Below, piece after piece: positions 16,321-24,572 of a stretch of 45,556 bases of DNA. The notes under the pieces were generated by a model. That model saw only the letters and a program-made list of their open reading frames with translations, did no database searches and was not told the DNA's origin. How positions within the stretch are numbered: position 1 is the stretch's first letter; the number at the start of each line of letters is the position of its first letter. The DNA is from an uncultured SAR116 cluster alpha proteobacterium. Its GTDB lineage: Bacteria; Pseudomonadota; Alphaproteobacteria; Puniceispirillales; Puniceispirillaceae. Location: positions 1 to 45,556 of the forward strand of contig CACNQE010000013.1 of NCBI GenBank assembly GCA_902622515.1, in the 5' to 3' direction. The translations under genes and the position numbers were made by a program.

Positions 16321-17265
16321 TCACAAATCTGCAATATTATAAGACACTCCTACCGGTATAATAGCATATGGATTTATTTTAAGATGTGAAAGGTAGTAAT
16401 GATCAATTACATGGTCAAGCTTGATTGTAGAAAGAACTTTTGGAGTATTAAGTAGTCGATGCATGTAGCTATGAACGTTTGGATAATCACGCAGTTTTTT
16501 CTTATTGCATTTAAAATGATAATAATAAATTGGATCAAAACGAACCAATGTTGGAAGTAGTCGCCAATCTACTTCACATGCTTCATCACCAAGAAGAAAA
16601 AGATTTTCATTTAAAATTTTCTCTAATTCGTCGAGTGTTTTAAATAATAAATCAACTGCTTTAATATAAGCTTCTTGTGATTTTGCAAAACCCACACGGT
16701 AAACTCCATTATTCAACCCGCGATATATTAAATCATTCATGGACTGAAGTTTTTCATTATCACAAAATTTTGTCATCCGGTTCTCATCTTGGCCAGTAAG
16801 GGCACAGAAGGGTCCATCCAGCATTCTGATTATTTCAGACGATTCGTTATTTACAATAGTTTTGTTTTTTTTATCCCAAAGTGTTGGAACTGTTACTTTG
16901 CCTGTAAATTTATTATCTACGTGGGTATACAACTGATGCAAGTAATCAATTTTTAGACCGGTATTATTAGAAACGTCAGAATACTCCATAAAATGCCAAC
17001 CATCCGGATAGCTAATAGGATGTACAATTGAGACACCGATTACATCTTCGAGATTTAAAAGCGTACGATATAGTAAGGCGCGATGTGCCCATGGACATGC
17101 ATAAGCAACAATTAATTCATATCTTCCAGCTTCGGCAGGAAAGTCACCTTTACCTGGAGCAGTAATAAAATTCCGATATGGAGATTCAGGGCGAATGAAA
17201 CTTCCATCGGGCGCCTGTTTGCCTTCAAAATCTGCGCCCCAAACGCCATCTACCAACATACCCAT
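16321..17265 (-). CDS. Glutathionyl-hydroquinone reductase (Xi-class GST)
   Basis: A 314-residue omega/Xi-type GST. The active-site motif YACPWAHRALLYRTLL (catalytic Cys57) and VTVPTLWDKKNKTIVNNESSE are diagnostic for the YqjG/PcpF/ECM4 group, which reduces glutathionyl-hydroquinones with a second glutathione. The GRYELIVAYAC lead-in and the DWRLLPTLVRFDPIYYYHFKC segment of the C-terminal domain also match. The ATG at 17265 has AGGA about 10 bases upstream; an ATG two codons later is possible. It is separated from the upstream ABC operon by a terminator and continues into the LigF-like GST gene. This is one of the firmest functional calls in the region. Confidence 0.92.
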   Translation of the reverse strand: MGMLVDGVWGADFEGKQAPDGSFIRPESPYRNFITAPGKGDFPAEAGRYELIVAYACPWAHRALLYRTLLNLEDVIGVSIVHPISYPDGWHFMEYSDVSNNTGLKIDYLHQLYTHVDNKFTGKVTVPTLWDKKNKTIVNNESSEIIRMLDGPFCALTGQDENRMTKFCDNEKLQSMNDLIYRGLNNGVYRVGFAKSQEAYIKAVDLLFKTLDELEKILNENLFLLGDEACEVDWRLLPTLVRFDPIYYYHFKCNKKKLRDYPNVHSYMHRLLNTPKVLSTIKLDHVIDHYYLSHLKINPYAIIPVGVSYNIADL

Positions 17266-17290
17266 TTAAAATTTTTCCTATCTATAAATA

Positions 17291-17318
17291 AAGAAGGCCA
17301 GCATTTGCCGGCCTTCTT
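17291..17318 (-). terminator. Intrinsic terminator of the NMT1/Tau-type ABC operon
   Basis: A perfect nine-base stem, AAGAAGGCC (17291-17299) with GGCCTTCTT (17310-17318), encloses a ten-base loop. Read on the minus strand it is followed by TATTTAT, and it begins about 20 bases after the solute-binding-protein stop codon. Confidence 0.85.
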
Positions 17319-17337
17319 ATTTGTAACCAATTTAGCT

Positions 17338-18402
17338 TTACGCGGGTCTCTTTGCTAGGCCAAGAGACTCCTGTGCTGCATGCAAGAAACGCAAATCAAC
17401 TGCATCGCGCCAGTCAAAATCGGATGGTACTTGACCGAGGTCACGTACACCTTGTGCGAAGCTATCCATTGACTCCGCAGTAAATCCGCCATCTTTGCAG
17501 ATTTGGTCTAATTCAACCTCATACTGAGCTTCAAACTCCGGTGGGATATCAAACCCTTTTGCTCTCATTTCAGAATAAGCAGCATCCTTATTTGCAGGGT
17601 CAAATAACCACTGTCTTGCTTTTAATTCGGCATACTGCCAAGCATAAAGTGCATCTTCGTTTTTATCGCCCCACTCCATGTTAGTAATAAAACCCTCTTG
17701 CGGCACTTCATATTGAGTTGCTGAAATAAATTTTCCACCATTATCCTTTAGACCTTTTTCATGGCGAGGAAATACAGATCCTCCGGTAAGGACACCAGCA
17801 ATAATTGCTTTCATTCTTCCATCAGAACCGCCTTTCATTGGCACCATTTCTACATCTTTATCTGGGTCTATTCCGTTCTGAATAAGAATTTGACGTTGTA
17901 TCCAAGTATTTCTGCCTCCGAGGCCACCACCAGAGATTTTTCCTCCTTTGAGGTCATCAAAAGTTTCAATACCCTTACCAACACCCATAATCCACCATTC
18001 TTTATCACGATATACGCTAAGAAGCTTTAAAGGCTTTCCGCTTGCTGCATGAGAGCCAAAAAGAACGTCAACGTCAGAGTGAGCTACATCAAGGCTTCCG
18101 CCGATAAGGCCAGGAAAGTACTCATCGGTCAAATAAAACTCAATATCCTCTATACCAGCACTCTCATAAAATCCCTTAAATTGGGCAAGACGCCATGACC
18201 ACTGAGCGGCATAATTAGGATTCCAATCTGCCATTCTAATAGTACTGACGCTGGACTTTATAGCTGAAGAATCAACCGCCCAGGCGCCTTTAAAAGGCAC
18301 TGCAGTTGCTCCAATTGCTATGCCAAGTGCTCCTAAACCACCCTTGAGCAAAACCTCTCTTCTGGGCAGTAGTATCTTAGTCTTTTGTTTTAATCTCGCC
18401 AT
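17338..18402 (-). CDS. ABC transporter substrate-binding protein, NMT1/TauA-SsuA type, with twin-arginine signal
   Basis: A 354-residue periplasmic binding protein of the nitrate/sulfonate/taurine/pyrimidine-precursor class. The N terminus has a twin-arginine-type leader (LLPRREVLLKGGLGALG, likely cut after AWA near residue 42). The mature part has IRMADWNPNYAAQW, GLIGGSLDVAHSDVDVLFGS and GKGIETFDDLKGGKISGGG, typical of the fold. I place the start at ATG 18402 because GGAGGAAAAA lies directly upstream; a longer frame to 18471 would overlap the permease gene. It is third in the order ATPase, permease, binding protein, and a terminator follows. The substrate may be a sulfonate, taurine-like or small aromatic compound; sequence alone does not decide. 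Confidence 0.88.
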   Translation of the reverse strand: MARLKQKTKILLPRREVLLKGGLGALGIAIGATAVPFKGAWAVDSSAIKSSVSTIRMADWNPNYAAQWSWRLAQFKGFYESAGIEDIEFYLTDEYFPGLIGGSLDVAHSDVDVLFGSHAASGKPLKLLSVYRDKEWWIMGVGKGIETFDDLKGGKISGGGLGGRNTWIQRQILIQNGIDPDKDVEMVPMKGGSDGRMKAIIAGVLTGGSVFPRHEKGLKDNGGKFISATQYEVPQEGFITNMEWGDKNEDALYAWQYAELKARQWLFDPANKDAAYSEMRAKGFDIPPEFEAQYEVELDQICKDGGFTAESMDSFAQGVRDLGQVPSDFDWRDAVDLRFLHAAQESLGLAKRPA

Positions 18403-18446
18403 TTTTTCCTCCCATTTTGTTTTTGTTTTCGGTATCTGTGTAGGCA

Positions 18447-19322
18447 TCACAGATGATTCACATTTCGCCATGGGGCTACTTTAGCCTCAAGCCATCGTGT
18501 GAAATTTATAAGTGATAGTGACATCACGATTAGTAAAAGTAGGACTGCGAAAGTCATTGCAGTGTTAAAAGTATCTGCGGAACGTTGGATGAGGTATCCC
18601 AGACCATTTGAACCACCAAATAATTCGGCGATCACAACACCGATTAGTCCGCGGCCTATGCCTTGTTGTATTCCAGAAATAATGAATGGTAATGTGTATG
18701 GCAGCACCACTTTATAGTAAAGTTGTACTCTATTTGCTCCGAAGACTTTTGCGGCTGCTAGAAGGGATTTTTCCGTTGTTTTAACTCCTGCCCATGCATT
18801 TATTACGATTGGAAAAACTGCAGAAATAACAATAATAGTTACCTGCATCGTTGTTGTGAATCCAAGAAATAAAATAAAAAGAGGAACTAGAGCAATTCTA
18901 GGAAGCGAGGCTAGTGCCCATACATATGGGCTTAAAATGGATTCTACATACTTATTTCCACCCATCAGTAACCCACCAGGTATGCCTATCGCCATAGCTA
19001 TCGCAAGCCCGGTCATCAAATTCGTAAAACTATGAAGAAAATGGTCTAATATACTGCCAGAAAATACTGCCCCTTCGGGAGCTCTTGTTGTCATTCCAAC
19101 CCATAACTCTTGAAACATTGCAGAGGCTTTTGGAAGAAACAAAGAATTGATGTTACCATATGTTGTGACAATCTCCCAAAGAATGAAAAAGATGATTAAA
19201 TTGACAGAAGTTACAACAAAACCTCTAGTTCTTCTCCAAACCTCTTTAAAAGTCCAACCTACATCTTGTATTCGATTTGGGTCATCAGTTTCATACTGTA
19301 TTTGTTCAGTTGCCTTAGCCAT
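18447..19322 (-). CDS. ABC transporter permease, SsuC/TauC-like
   Basis: A 291-residue inner-membrane permease with six or so hydrophobic segments and a BPD_transp_1 domain. The coupling-helix (EAA) region is KVFGANRVQLYYKVVLPYTLPFIISGI followed by the G-rich GRGLIGVVIAELFGGSNGLG, as in SsuC/TauC. The ATG follows AGAGGTGAATAAAG, and that ribosome site lies within the last codons of the ATPase gene, which ends two bases upstream. This indicates coupled translation in one operon. It should form a homodimer with the preceding ATPase and the binding protein encoded next. Confidence 0.92.
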   Translation of the reverse strand: MAKATEQIQYETDDPNRIQDVGWTFKEVWRRTRGFVVTSVNLIIFFILWEIVTTYGNINSLFLPKASAMFQELWVGMTTRAPEGAVFSGSILDHFLHSFTNLMTGLAIAMAIGIPGGLLMGGNKYVESILSPYVWALASLPRIALVPLFILFLGFTTTMQVTIIVISAVFPIVINAWAGVKTTEKSLLAAAKVFGANRVQLYYKVVLPYTLPFIISGIQQGIGRGLIGVVIAELFGGSNGLGYLIQRSADTFNTAMTFAVLLLLIVMSLSLINFTRWLEAKVAPWRNVNHL

Positions 19323-19324
19323 CT

Positions 19325-20137
19325 TTATTCACCTCTTGTAGTCTGCATTGCTTCGTCTTTGACTAAGTTCCATATATGATCGCGCAACTCAGCATAGGTT
19401 TTTGATATTTTTACCTCAGAATTATTCATCCTTGGCCGAGGAAAGTCGATATTTACAATTTCTTTTATTTTTCCTGGTCTATAGGAAATAACCACTACTC
19501 GGTCACCTAATAATATAGCCTCGTCTATCGAATGAGTGATAAAAACACAAGTTTGACCTGTTTCCATCACAATTCGTTCCATCTCAGCTTGCATAGCCTC
19601 TCTTGTCATAGCATCAATTGCCGCAAATGGTTCATCAGCAAGTAAAATATCGGGATTAGTAGCAAGAGCTCTAGCAATTCCAACACGCTGTTTCATCCCA
19701 CCAGATAGCTCATATGGAAAAGACTTTTCAAACCCTGCAAGATCCACTAGTTCAAGACAGTTTTTAACTCTTTGTTTTTTTTCTTCTTCACTTATTCCAA
19801 GATTTTGAAGCTCATAGGGCAAACGTATGTTAGACTCTACAGTTCTCCAGGGAAGCAATGCGTAATCTTGAAAGACCATTGCACGGTCAGGCCCCGGTGC
19901 GGTCACTTCTTCTCCTCGTACTTTTACGCTGCCTCCTGACTTTGGAATTAACCCTGAAACAGCATTGATAAAGCTGGTTTTTCCACAACCAGAAGGGCCT
20001 ACTAAAACTACAAACTCCCCTTTTTTTATTTCTAAGTTTATATCTTGAAGGGCAATGAGTTTTTTCCGCTCCCTATGCAAATCATAAGAAATTGTTAGGT
20101 CATCAGCTACTATTATATTTTCATTCGAAATCGGCAT
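19325..20137 (-). CDS. ABC transporter ATP-binding protein, SsuB/TauB-like
   Basis: A 270-residue ATPase. Walker A is GPSGCGKTSF, the Q-loop lies in AMVFQDYALLPWRTVESNI, the signature is LSGGMKQRVGIARALA, Walker B is DILLADEPFAAID and the H-loop is VFITHSIDEA. The YALLPW segment is typical of the nitrate/sulfonate/taurine importers. The ATG is preceded by an unusually G-rich ribosome site, GGGGGGGATTTAAT. It is the first gene of the importer operon, and the 236-base gap upstream should hold the promoter. It energises uptake through the adjacent permease. Confidence 0.92.
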   Translation of the reverse strand: MPISNENIIVADDLTISYDLHRERKKLIALQDINLEIKKGEFVVLVGPSGCGKTSFINAVSGLIPKSGGSVKVRGEEVTAPGPDRAMVFQDYALLPWRTVESNIRLPYELQNLGISEEEKKQRVKNCLELVDLAGFEKSFPYELSGGMKQRVGIARALATNPDILLADEPFAAIDAMTREAMQAEMERIVMETGQTCVFITHSIDEAILLGDRVVVISYRPGKIKEIVNIDFPRPRMNNSEVKISKTYAELRDHIWNLVKDEAMQTTRGE

Positions 20138-20373
20138 ATTAAATCCCCCCCGAGATTATGAATATGAACTATAACTGAAATAAAAGTGTTTAGTGTTGAA
20201 TGAAAATCGTCAAGCAGAAAATTCCAATTTTTGAATTTTTCTTCCAAATTATCGATAATATTCAACTATTTAACTTAAAATCATTCTAAACTATGCTCTT
20301 TTTAATGAGAGATTTATCAGGAAAATTTATGTCGTTTTTTACATGAAATGAACGTAGCTTATCTTTTAATTTT

Positions 20374-21603
20374 TTAAAATATCGAATAGTCGACTTGCTC
20401 ATTTTTATTTATTGTGGAAAATAATGCTGGCATAGGATACTTCAAGCCTGAGGCACAATTATATAGAATTGCTCTTTGGCTATCTGAAATCATTCCTCTT
20501 TGTAAAGCCTGTTTATATGCCACCGCAGTGGCAGCTCCCTCTGGGCACAGTAATAAACCATCTTTCTTAGCAATTTTATCTCTCATATTCATAATTTCAT
20601 TATCATCTACTATTATTCCGAAGCCATCTGATTCTTTTATAGCTCGAATAATAAGAAAATCCCCAACTGCGACTGGAACCCTAATTCCGGCTGCTATTGT
20701 TTGGGCATTTTCCCAAATTGGGGCATGTTCAAGACCTTCCTGCCAGGCTTTTACTATAGGAGCGCATCCGGATGATTGGACCGCTATCATTTTTGGAAGT
20801 TTTCCTTTAATCCAACCAAGGCTTTTTAATTCCTGAAATGCCTTCCACATTCCAATAAGCCCAGTTCCTCCGCCAGTTGGATAGAAAATCACGTCAGGTA
20901 AATTCCAACCTAATTGCTCTGCTAGCTCAAGTCCCATTGTTTTCTTGCCCTCTATTCGATAAGGCTCTTTTAAGGTTGAGACATCAAACCAACCAGTTGC
21001 TTCCTTCCCTTCACCCACTATTTTACCACAATCATTAATTAGGCCGTTTACTTTATAAGTTTTAGCACCTTGTAGTCTAATTTCTCTTACATTAATATCA
21101 GGGGTATCTTCGGGGCAGAAAACAGTCGATTTTATTCCGGCCTGACTAGCATACGCAGCCATTGCGGCACCTGCATTACCGTTAGTTGGAATAGCCAAAT
21201 GGTTAATGCCGAACGATTTGGCCATAGAAACCGCTAGGCTTAAACCTCGAGCTTTAAAGGAGCCTGTTGGCAGACGACCCTCATCTTTAATTAAAATTTT
21301 TCCCTTTTGACCTCCTAAAATTAGGGCTGATTGCTTCAAAGGAATAAGTGGAGTTACAATTTCTCCAAGCGATATTCTATTTTTAGGCTCCGCTACAGGA
21401 AGCATCGGGGCATATCGCCAAAACCCTGGACTATTGGAATTTTCGATTTCGGAACGAGATAATTCGCTTTTCATTTTTTCTAAGTCATATCGAACAAGTA
21501 AAGGGCGTTGAACTTTAGATAATCCGTGAATTTGGCCAGCAGGATAGTGCTCTCCAGTCAGAGAACATTCAAGATGAGTTACGTAATAGTGATTTTTTGC
21601 CAC
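20374..21603 (-). CDS. Threonine synthase-like PLP-dependent enzyme
   Basis: About 409 residues of a fold-type II PLP enzyme. The N terminus has LECSLTGEHYPAG and RPLLVRYDLEKM, as in threonine synthases with an N-terminal zinc-finger remnant, but only one cysteine remains. The PLP lysine lies in LPTGSFKARGL, the phosphate-binding loop in PTGGGTGLIGMWKAF, and PTNGNAGAAMAAY is the family's active-site stretch. Threonine synthase converts O-phosphohomoserine to threonine in the cytoplasm, but paralogues act on other substrates. A longer frame to ATG 21723 would overlap the transporter gene by 55 bases with a shadow-like leader, so GTG 21603 is chosen. It follows a broken EamA exporter gene. Confidence 0.83.
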   Translation of the reverse strand: MAKNHYYVTHLECSLTGEHYPAGQIHGLSKVQRPLLVRYDLEKMKSELSRSEIENSNSPGFWRYAPMLPVAEPKNRISLGEIVTPLIPLKQSALILGGQKGKILIKDEGRLPTGSFKARGLSLAVSMAKSFGINHLAIPTNGNAGAAMAAYASQAGIKSTVFCPEDTPDINVREIRLQGAKTYKVNGLINDCGKIVGEGKEATGWFDVSTLKEPYRIEGKKTMGLELAEQLGWNLPDVIFYPTGGGTGLIGMWKAFQELKSLGWIKGKLPKMIAVQSSGCAPIVKAWQEGLEHAPIWENAQTIAAGIRVPVAVGDFLIIRAIKESDGFGIIVDDNEIMNMRDKIAKKDGLLLCPEGAATAVAYKQALQRGMISDSQRAILYNCASGLKYPMPALFSTINKNEQVDYSIF

Positions 21604-21668
21604 AATTTTTCTTTCAAATATTTTTGTTTTTAAGTTGGAAGTTAGATGAACTTTTACCTTTAAGTCAA

Positions 21669-22627
21669 CTAATCCAGAAATCTTTGACGTTGCCCGAGTA
21701 TTACAACTACGGTCACTGCGCATGCAAAAAAAATAATTTCCTTTTTTATGAGCTCACTGAGTAGCCAGTAGGATATGAATATTGCGATAAATGGCTGTAG
21801 AAACTGTATTTGTCCTACCTTCGCTATACCACCCCTGTAGAGTGCAATGCTCCATAAACAATTTCCAATAAACATCGATAAAAGACCTAAATACATGATA
21901 CCTAATAGTGAACCACTATGTTCGATAGCATTCTGAATTGAAAAATTTTTTGGCCATAATAGAAAAGAAAGTAAAAAGGAAATGGGGGAGGTGAGACACA
22001 AGCTCCAAGAAATTATAGAAAATCCTGATATTTTCTTATTTAAAGAAGCGCTTTTTGTATATCCAACTGCTGCACAAATACATGCAACAAACAGCCAAAA
22101 ATTTCCCAAAACAAACCTTTGAATATCTAATTCATGTAAACTTACTCCCATCGTATATTCATTGACCATGAATATCCCAACCAAGGCTGCAGCAGCAAAA
22201 GAATAAAACCAAAATAAAAGAGGTGGTTTTTCTTTGGCCATGATTACTGCAGCTGCAGATAGACATAATGGAAGCATAGAGAGTATTACAGCGGTATATG
22301 CGCTTGAGACTTCCGCTAAAGCAAAAGCTACTGCTCCAGGAAACCCAAAGACTATGAGAAGTCCAATGACTAATAGTTCATAAATCTCATTTACTTTGAA
22401 TCTGGCAGAATTTTTAAGGCTCATATAATCCCTTTTCTGCAAGTTTTTCAGCTTTAGATAAATAAAAAAATAATGGCAAATAGTGTCGCGCAGGAAGCCC
22501 TGAGAGCAGTAACATGAAGTGGTGAGTAAATTTCCAAAACCAGTTTTGTTGCTGGTATGGTTCCTGCAAATAATAAAATAGCTAGGAAACCTATGATAAA
22601 AAAGAAGTTGTTCGACAACTTTTTCAA
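21669..22627 (-). pseudogene. EamA/DMT-family transporter interrupted by a -1 frameshift in a homopolymer
   Basis: The intact downstream frame (21669-22442) encodes 257 residues with about eight membrane segments of the drug/metabolite transporter superfamily. The missing first part is present upstream in another frame: from TTG 22627 it reads MKKLSNNFFFIIGFLAILL and then a typical first EamA pair, GTIPATKLVLEIY and HVTALRASCATLF, before a stop (22454-22456). The frames would join if the run of seven T on the coding strand (A at 22464-22470) had eight, giving IFFIYLKLKNLQKRDYMSL. So a single base is missing, by mutation or by sequencing error. The intact product would have ten membrane segments and could export an amino acid such as threonine or homoserine. 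Confidence 0.8.
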
Positions 22628-22813
22628 AGCAGAAAAAACCTAAAGAATGTTAGAAAGAGAAATTTGATAAACATAATTATTCAAAAAAACACCTAACTTA
22701 TTGTAATAATGTAACGAATTATTTTTCTAATATTATCTTATTTTTCTTGCAGGCAGGCAATTGATCGTTACAGTATATAGCAAAATAAAAAAATAGTGCA
22801 AAAGGGGAGAACA
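22628..22813. promoter_or_regulatory. Leader and promoter region of the Opp/Dpp-type importer operon
   Basis: An AT-rich region between the divergent broken EamA gene and the SBP_bac_5 gene. It holds a long-range inverted repeat, GTAACGA (22711-22717) with TCGTTAC (22765-22771), which could fold the leader or bind a regulator. The ribosome site is AAGGGGAGAACA directly before ATG 22814. No riboswitch class is recognised. Confidence 0.35.
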
Positions 22814-24457
22814 ATGAGAAACATTTTAGTTGTAGCCTATTCCATTTTGCTCGGATTATTTTTAACTGTAGGAGTCAATGCTCAAACAATTAAAAATCCT
22901 GGCGTATTGGTGCATGCTGCTGATGATGAAGCAACAACTCTTGACCCGGCCCAAGTTGAGGCTGGTGAGGGTGGAGAAACAGTTATTCTCCAAGTATATG
23001 ACAGATTATTGGAATTTGGGCCATCTGGACCTGAACTTATTCCTGGTTTGGCAACGACAGTGCCTTCAGTAGAAAATGGTATGATAAGCGATGATGGCAT
23101 GACATATACCTTTGAAATAAGAAAAGGTGCGGTTTTTCACGATGGCACGGACGTAACAGCTGAAGACGTAAAATTTTCTTGGGACAGAATTGTTGAAATG
23201 GATCTTCCTGAGGGTCAGGCTGGGGTAATATCAGATATTGTTGCTGAAACACAAGCGGTTGATGATTACACTTTCCAAGTAACTTTACTAGAACCAAGTG
23301 CGAGTTTCTTAAATAGTACAGTTGTCTCAATGGCGGCATCCATTGTAAGTAAGGATGCAGTGATGGCTAACGGTGGTGTAGTCGAAGGCGAGCCAAATGA
23401 ATACATGGCCCAAAATGCAGTTGGCTCAGGACCATATAAATTGAAAGCATGGAACCGTGGTGAAAATATCCTTTTAGATATAAATGAAAATTACTGGGGT
23501 AACAAAGCAAAACTGGCTGCACGTATTGAAATTGGTGCAGAACCCGACGTAAGGGTGTTAGGACTGCGAGCAGGGAATTACGACACTATAGAAACAGACC
23601 CATCCTTCGTTGCTGACATAGAGGGAGCTGACGGTGTTACACTTCATACAGGTGGATTATTGCTTGAGCCTATTCATGTCGGTTTTAATCTGAATATTCC
23701 TGAGGGTGCGCTTCCAAAGGAAGACACTATTCCAACAGACTTTTTCCATGACCCACGTATTCGTCAAGCATTTAACTATGCATTCGATTATGAAGCGTTC
23801 CTTTATGGCCCATTAGCTGGTTTTGGAGAGTTTAATCCTCATTATCTACCAATAGGTATATTTGGACATGATCCAGATGCACCTCGATATGGAGCTCAAG
23901 ATAAGGCCAAAGCTGAGGAACTATTCCGAGCAGCTGGTTATTGGGATAATGGATTTTCAGTTTCCGTAATTACAGAGGAAGCAAACCTCTTTGCTGATGC
24001 AGCTTTAGTACTGAAGGATTCTATAGAAGACCTTAATCCGAACTTCCGAATTAATGTTTTAGCTGTGGCAGAGGCTGTTTTTGACGAAGCGCATGCACAA
24101 AATCCAGTGGAATATGCTATGTGGGTCAAAAATGCGGATCCATTTGCTGACCCTCATCCTTACATGAGTGCTTATCAGCACCCAGATGGGGAATGGGGGG
24201 AAGTACACGGATTTGCAAATGGATATCGAAACCCAGAAAAAATTGCTGAGCTCATAGATGGTGCATCAACAGAGCTTGATGTCAAAAAAAGAGCGGCAAT
24301 GTATTCTGAACTTCAAAAAATGCTATTTGATGATCCTATGTGGCTGATCACAGCTCAAGAGGGTGTGACAATGGCTTACCGGGAGTGGGTTACAGGATTT
24401 GTGCATAATCCGCTGTGGCCTCGGCCAAGTTTGAGGTTTTCTTACTTAGGTAAGTAA
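22814..24457 (+). CDS. ABC transporter substrate-binding protein family 5 (Opp/Dpp type)
   Basis: A 547-residue periplasmic binding protein. The leader MRNILVVAYSILLGLFLTVG ends near VNA-QT, a normal Sec signal. The mature protein has the family's opening DDEATTLDPAQVE, YTFEIRKGAVFHDGTDVTAEDVKFSWDRI, and NAVGSGPYKLKAW, with a middle domain containing HDPRIRQAFNYAFDYEAF. It binds peptides, glutathione, nickel complexes or other solutes. ATG 22814 is preferred over GTG 22796 because AAGGGGAGAACA precedes it. A 12-base-stem hairpin lies between it and the permease genes, which would allow more binding protein than membrane subunits. The ligand cannot be decided from sequence. Confidence 0.9.
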   Translation: MRNILVVAYSILLGLFLTVGVNAQTIKNPGVLVHAADDEATTLDPAQVEAGEGGETVILQVYDRLLEFGPSGPELIPGLATTVPSVENGMISDDGMTYTFEIRKGAVFHDGTDVTAEDVKFSWDRIVEMDLPEGQAGVISDIVAETQAVDDYTFQVTLLEPSASFLNSTVVSMAASIVSKDAVMANGGVVEGEPNEYMAQNAVGSGPYKLKAWNRGENILLDINENYWGNKAKLAARIEIGAEPDVRVLGLRAGNYDTIETDPSFVADIEGADGVTLHTGGLLLEPIHVGFNLNIPEGALPKEDTIPTDFFHDPRIRQAFNYAFDYEAFLYGPLAGFGEFNPHYLPIGIFGHDPDAPRYGAQDKAKAEELFRAAGYWDNGFSVSVITEEANLFADAALVLKDSIEDLNPNFRINVLAVAEAVFDEAHAQNPVEYAMWVKNADPFADPHPYMSAYQHPDGEWGEVHGFANGYRNPEKIAELIDGASTELDVKKRAAMYSELQKMLFDDPMWLITAQEGVTMAYREWVTGFVHNPLWPRPSLRFSYLGK

Positions 24458-24472
24458 ATTTAATCTAGTTAC

Positions 24473-24513
24473 AGTCAACCGTATATTTACACAGTGTTAA
24501 CATACGGTTGGCT
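24473..24513 (+). terminator. Hairpin between binding-protein and permease genes (partial terminator or mRNA stabiliser)
   Basis: CAACCGTAT (24476-24484) pairs with ATACGGTTG (24502-24510). The stem extends outward to AGTCAACCGTAT/ATACGGTTGGCT with one G-U pair, with a 17-base loop, and TGTTTATTTC follows. It fits partial termination or 3' protection of the binding-protein message. Confidence 0.6.
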
Positions 24514-24572
24514 TGTTTATTTCTAGTCATTAGAATAAGACAATATTTTTTTCCTACTTAACGGAATGAATT

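Noticed and set aside
18403-18471. Longer N terminus for the NMT1-type binding protein
   Set aside because: It overlaps the permease gene and hides a strong GGAGGAAAAA site directly before ATG 18402, which is followed by a proper twin-arginine leader.
21604-21723. Longer N terminus for the threonine-synthase-like gene
   Set aside because: It overlaps the transporter gene by 55 bases and gives an arginine/serine-rich leader unlike the family.
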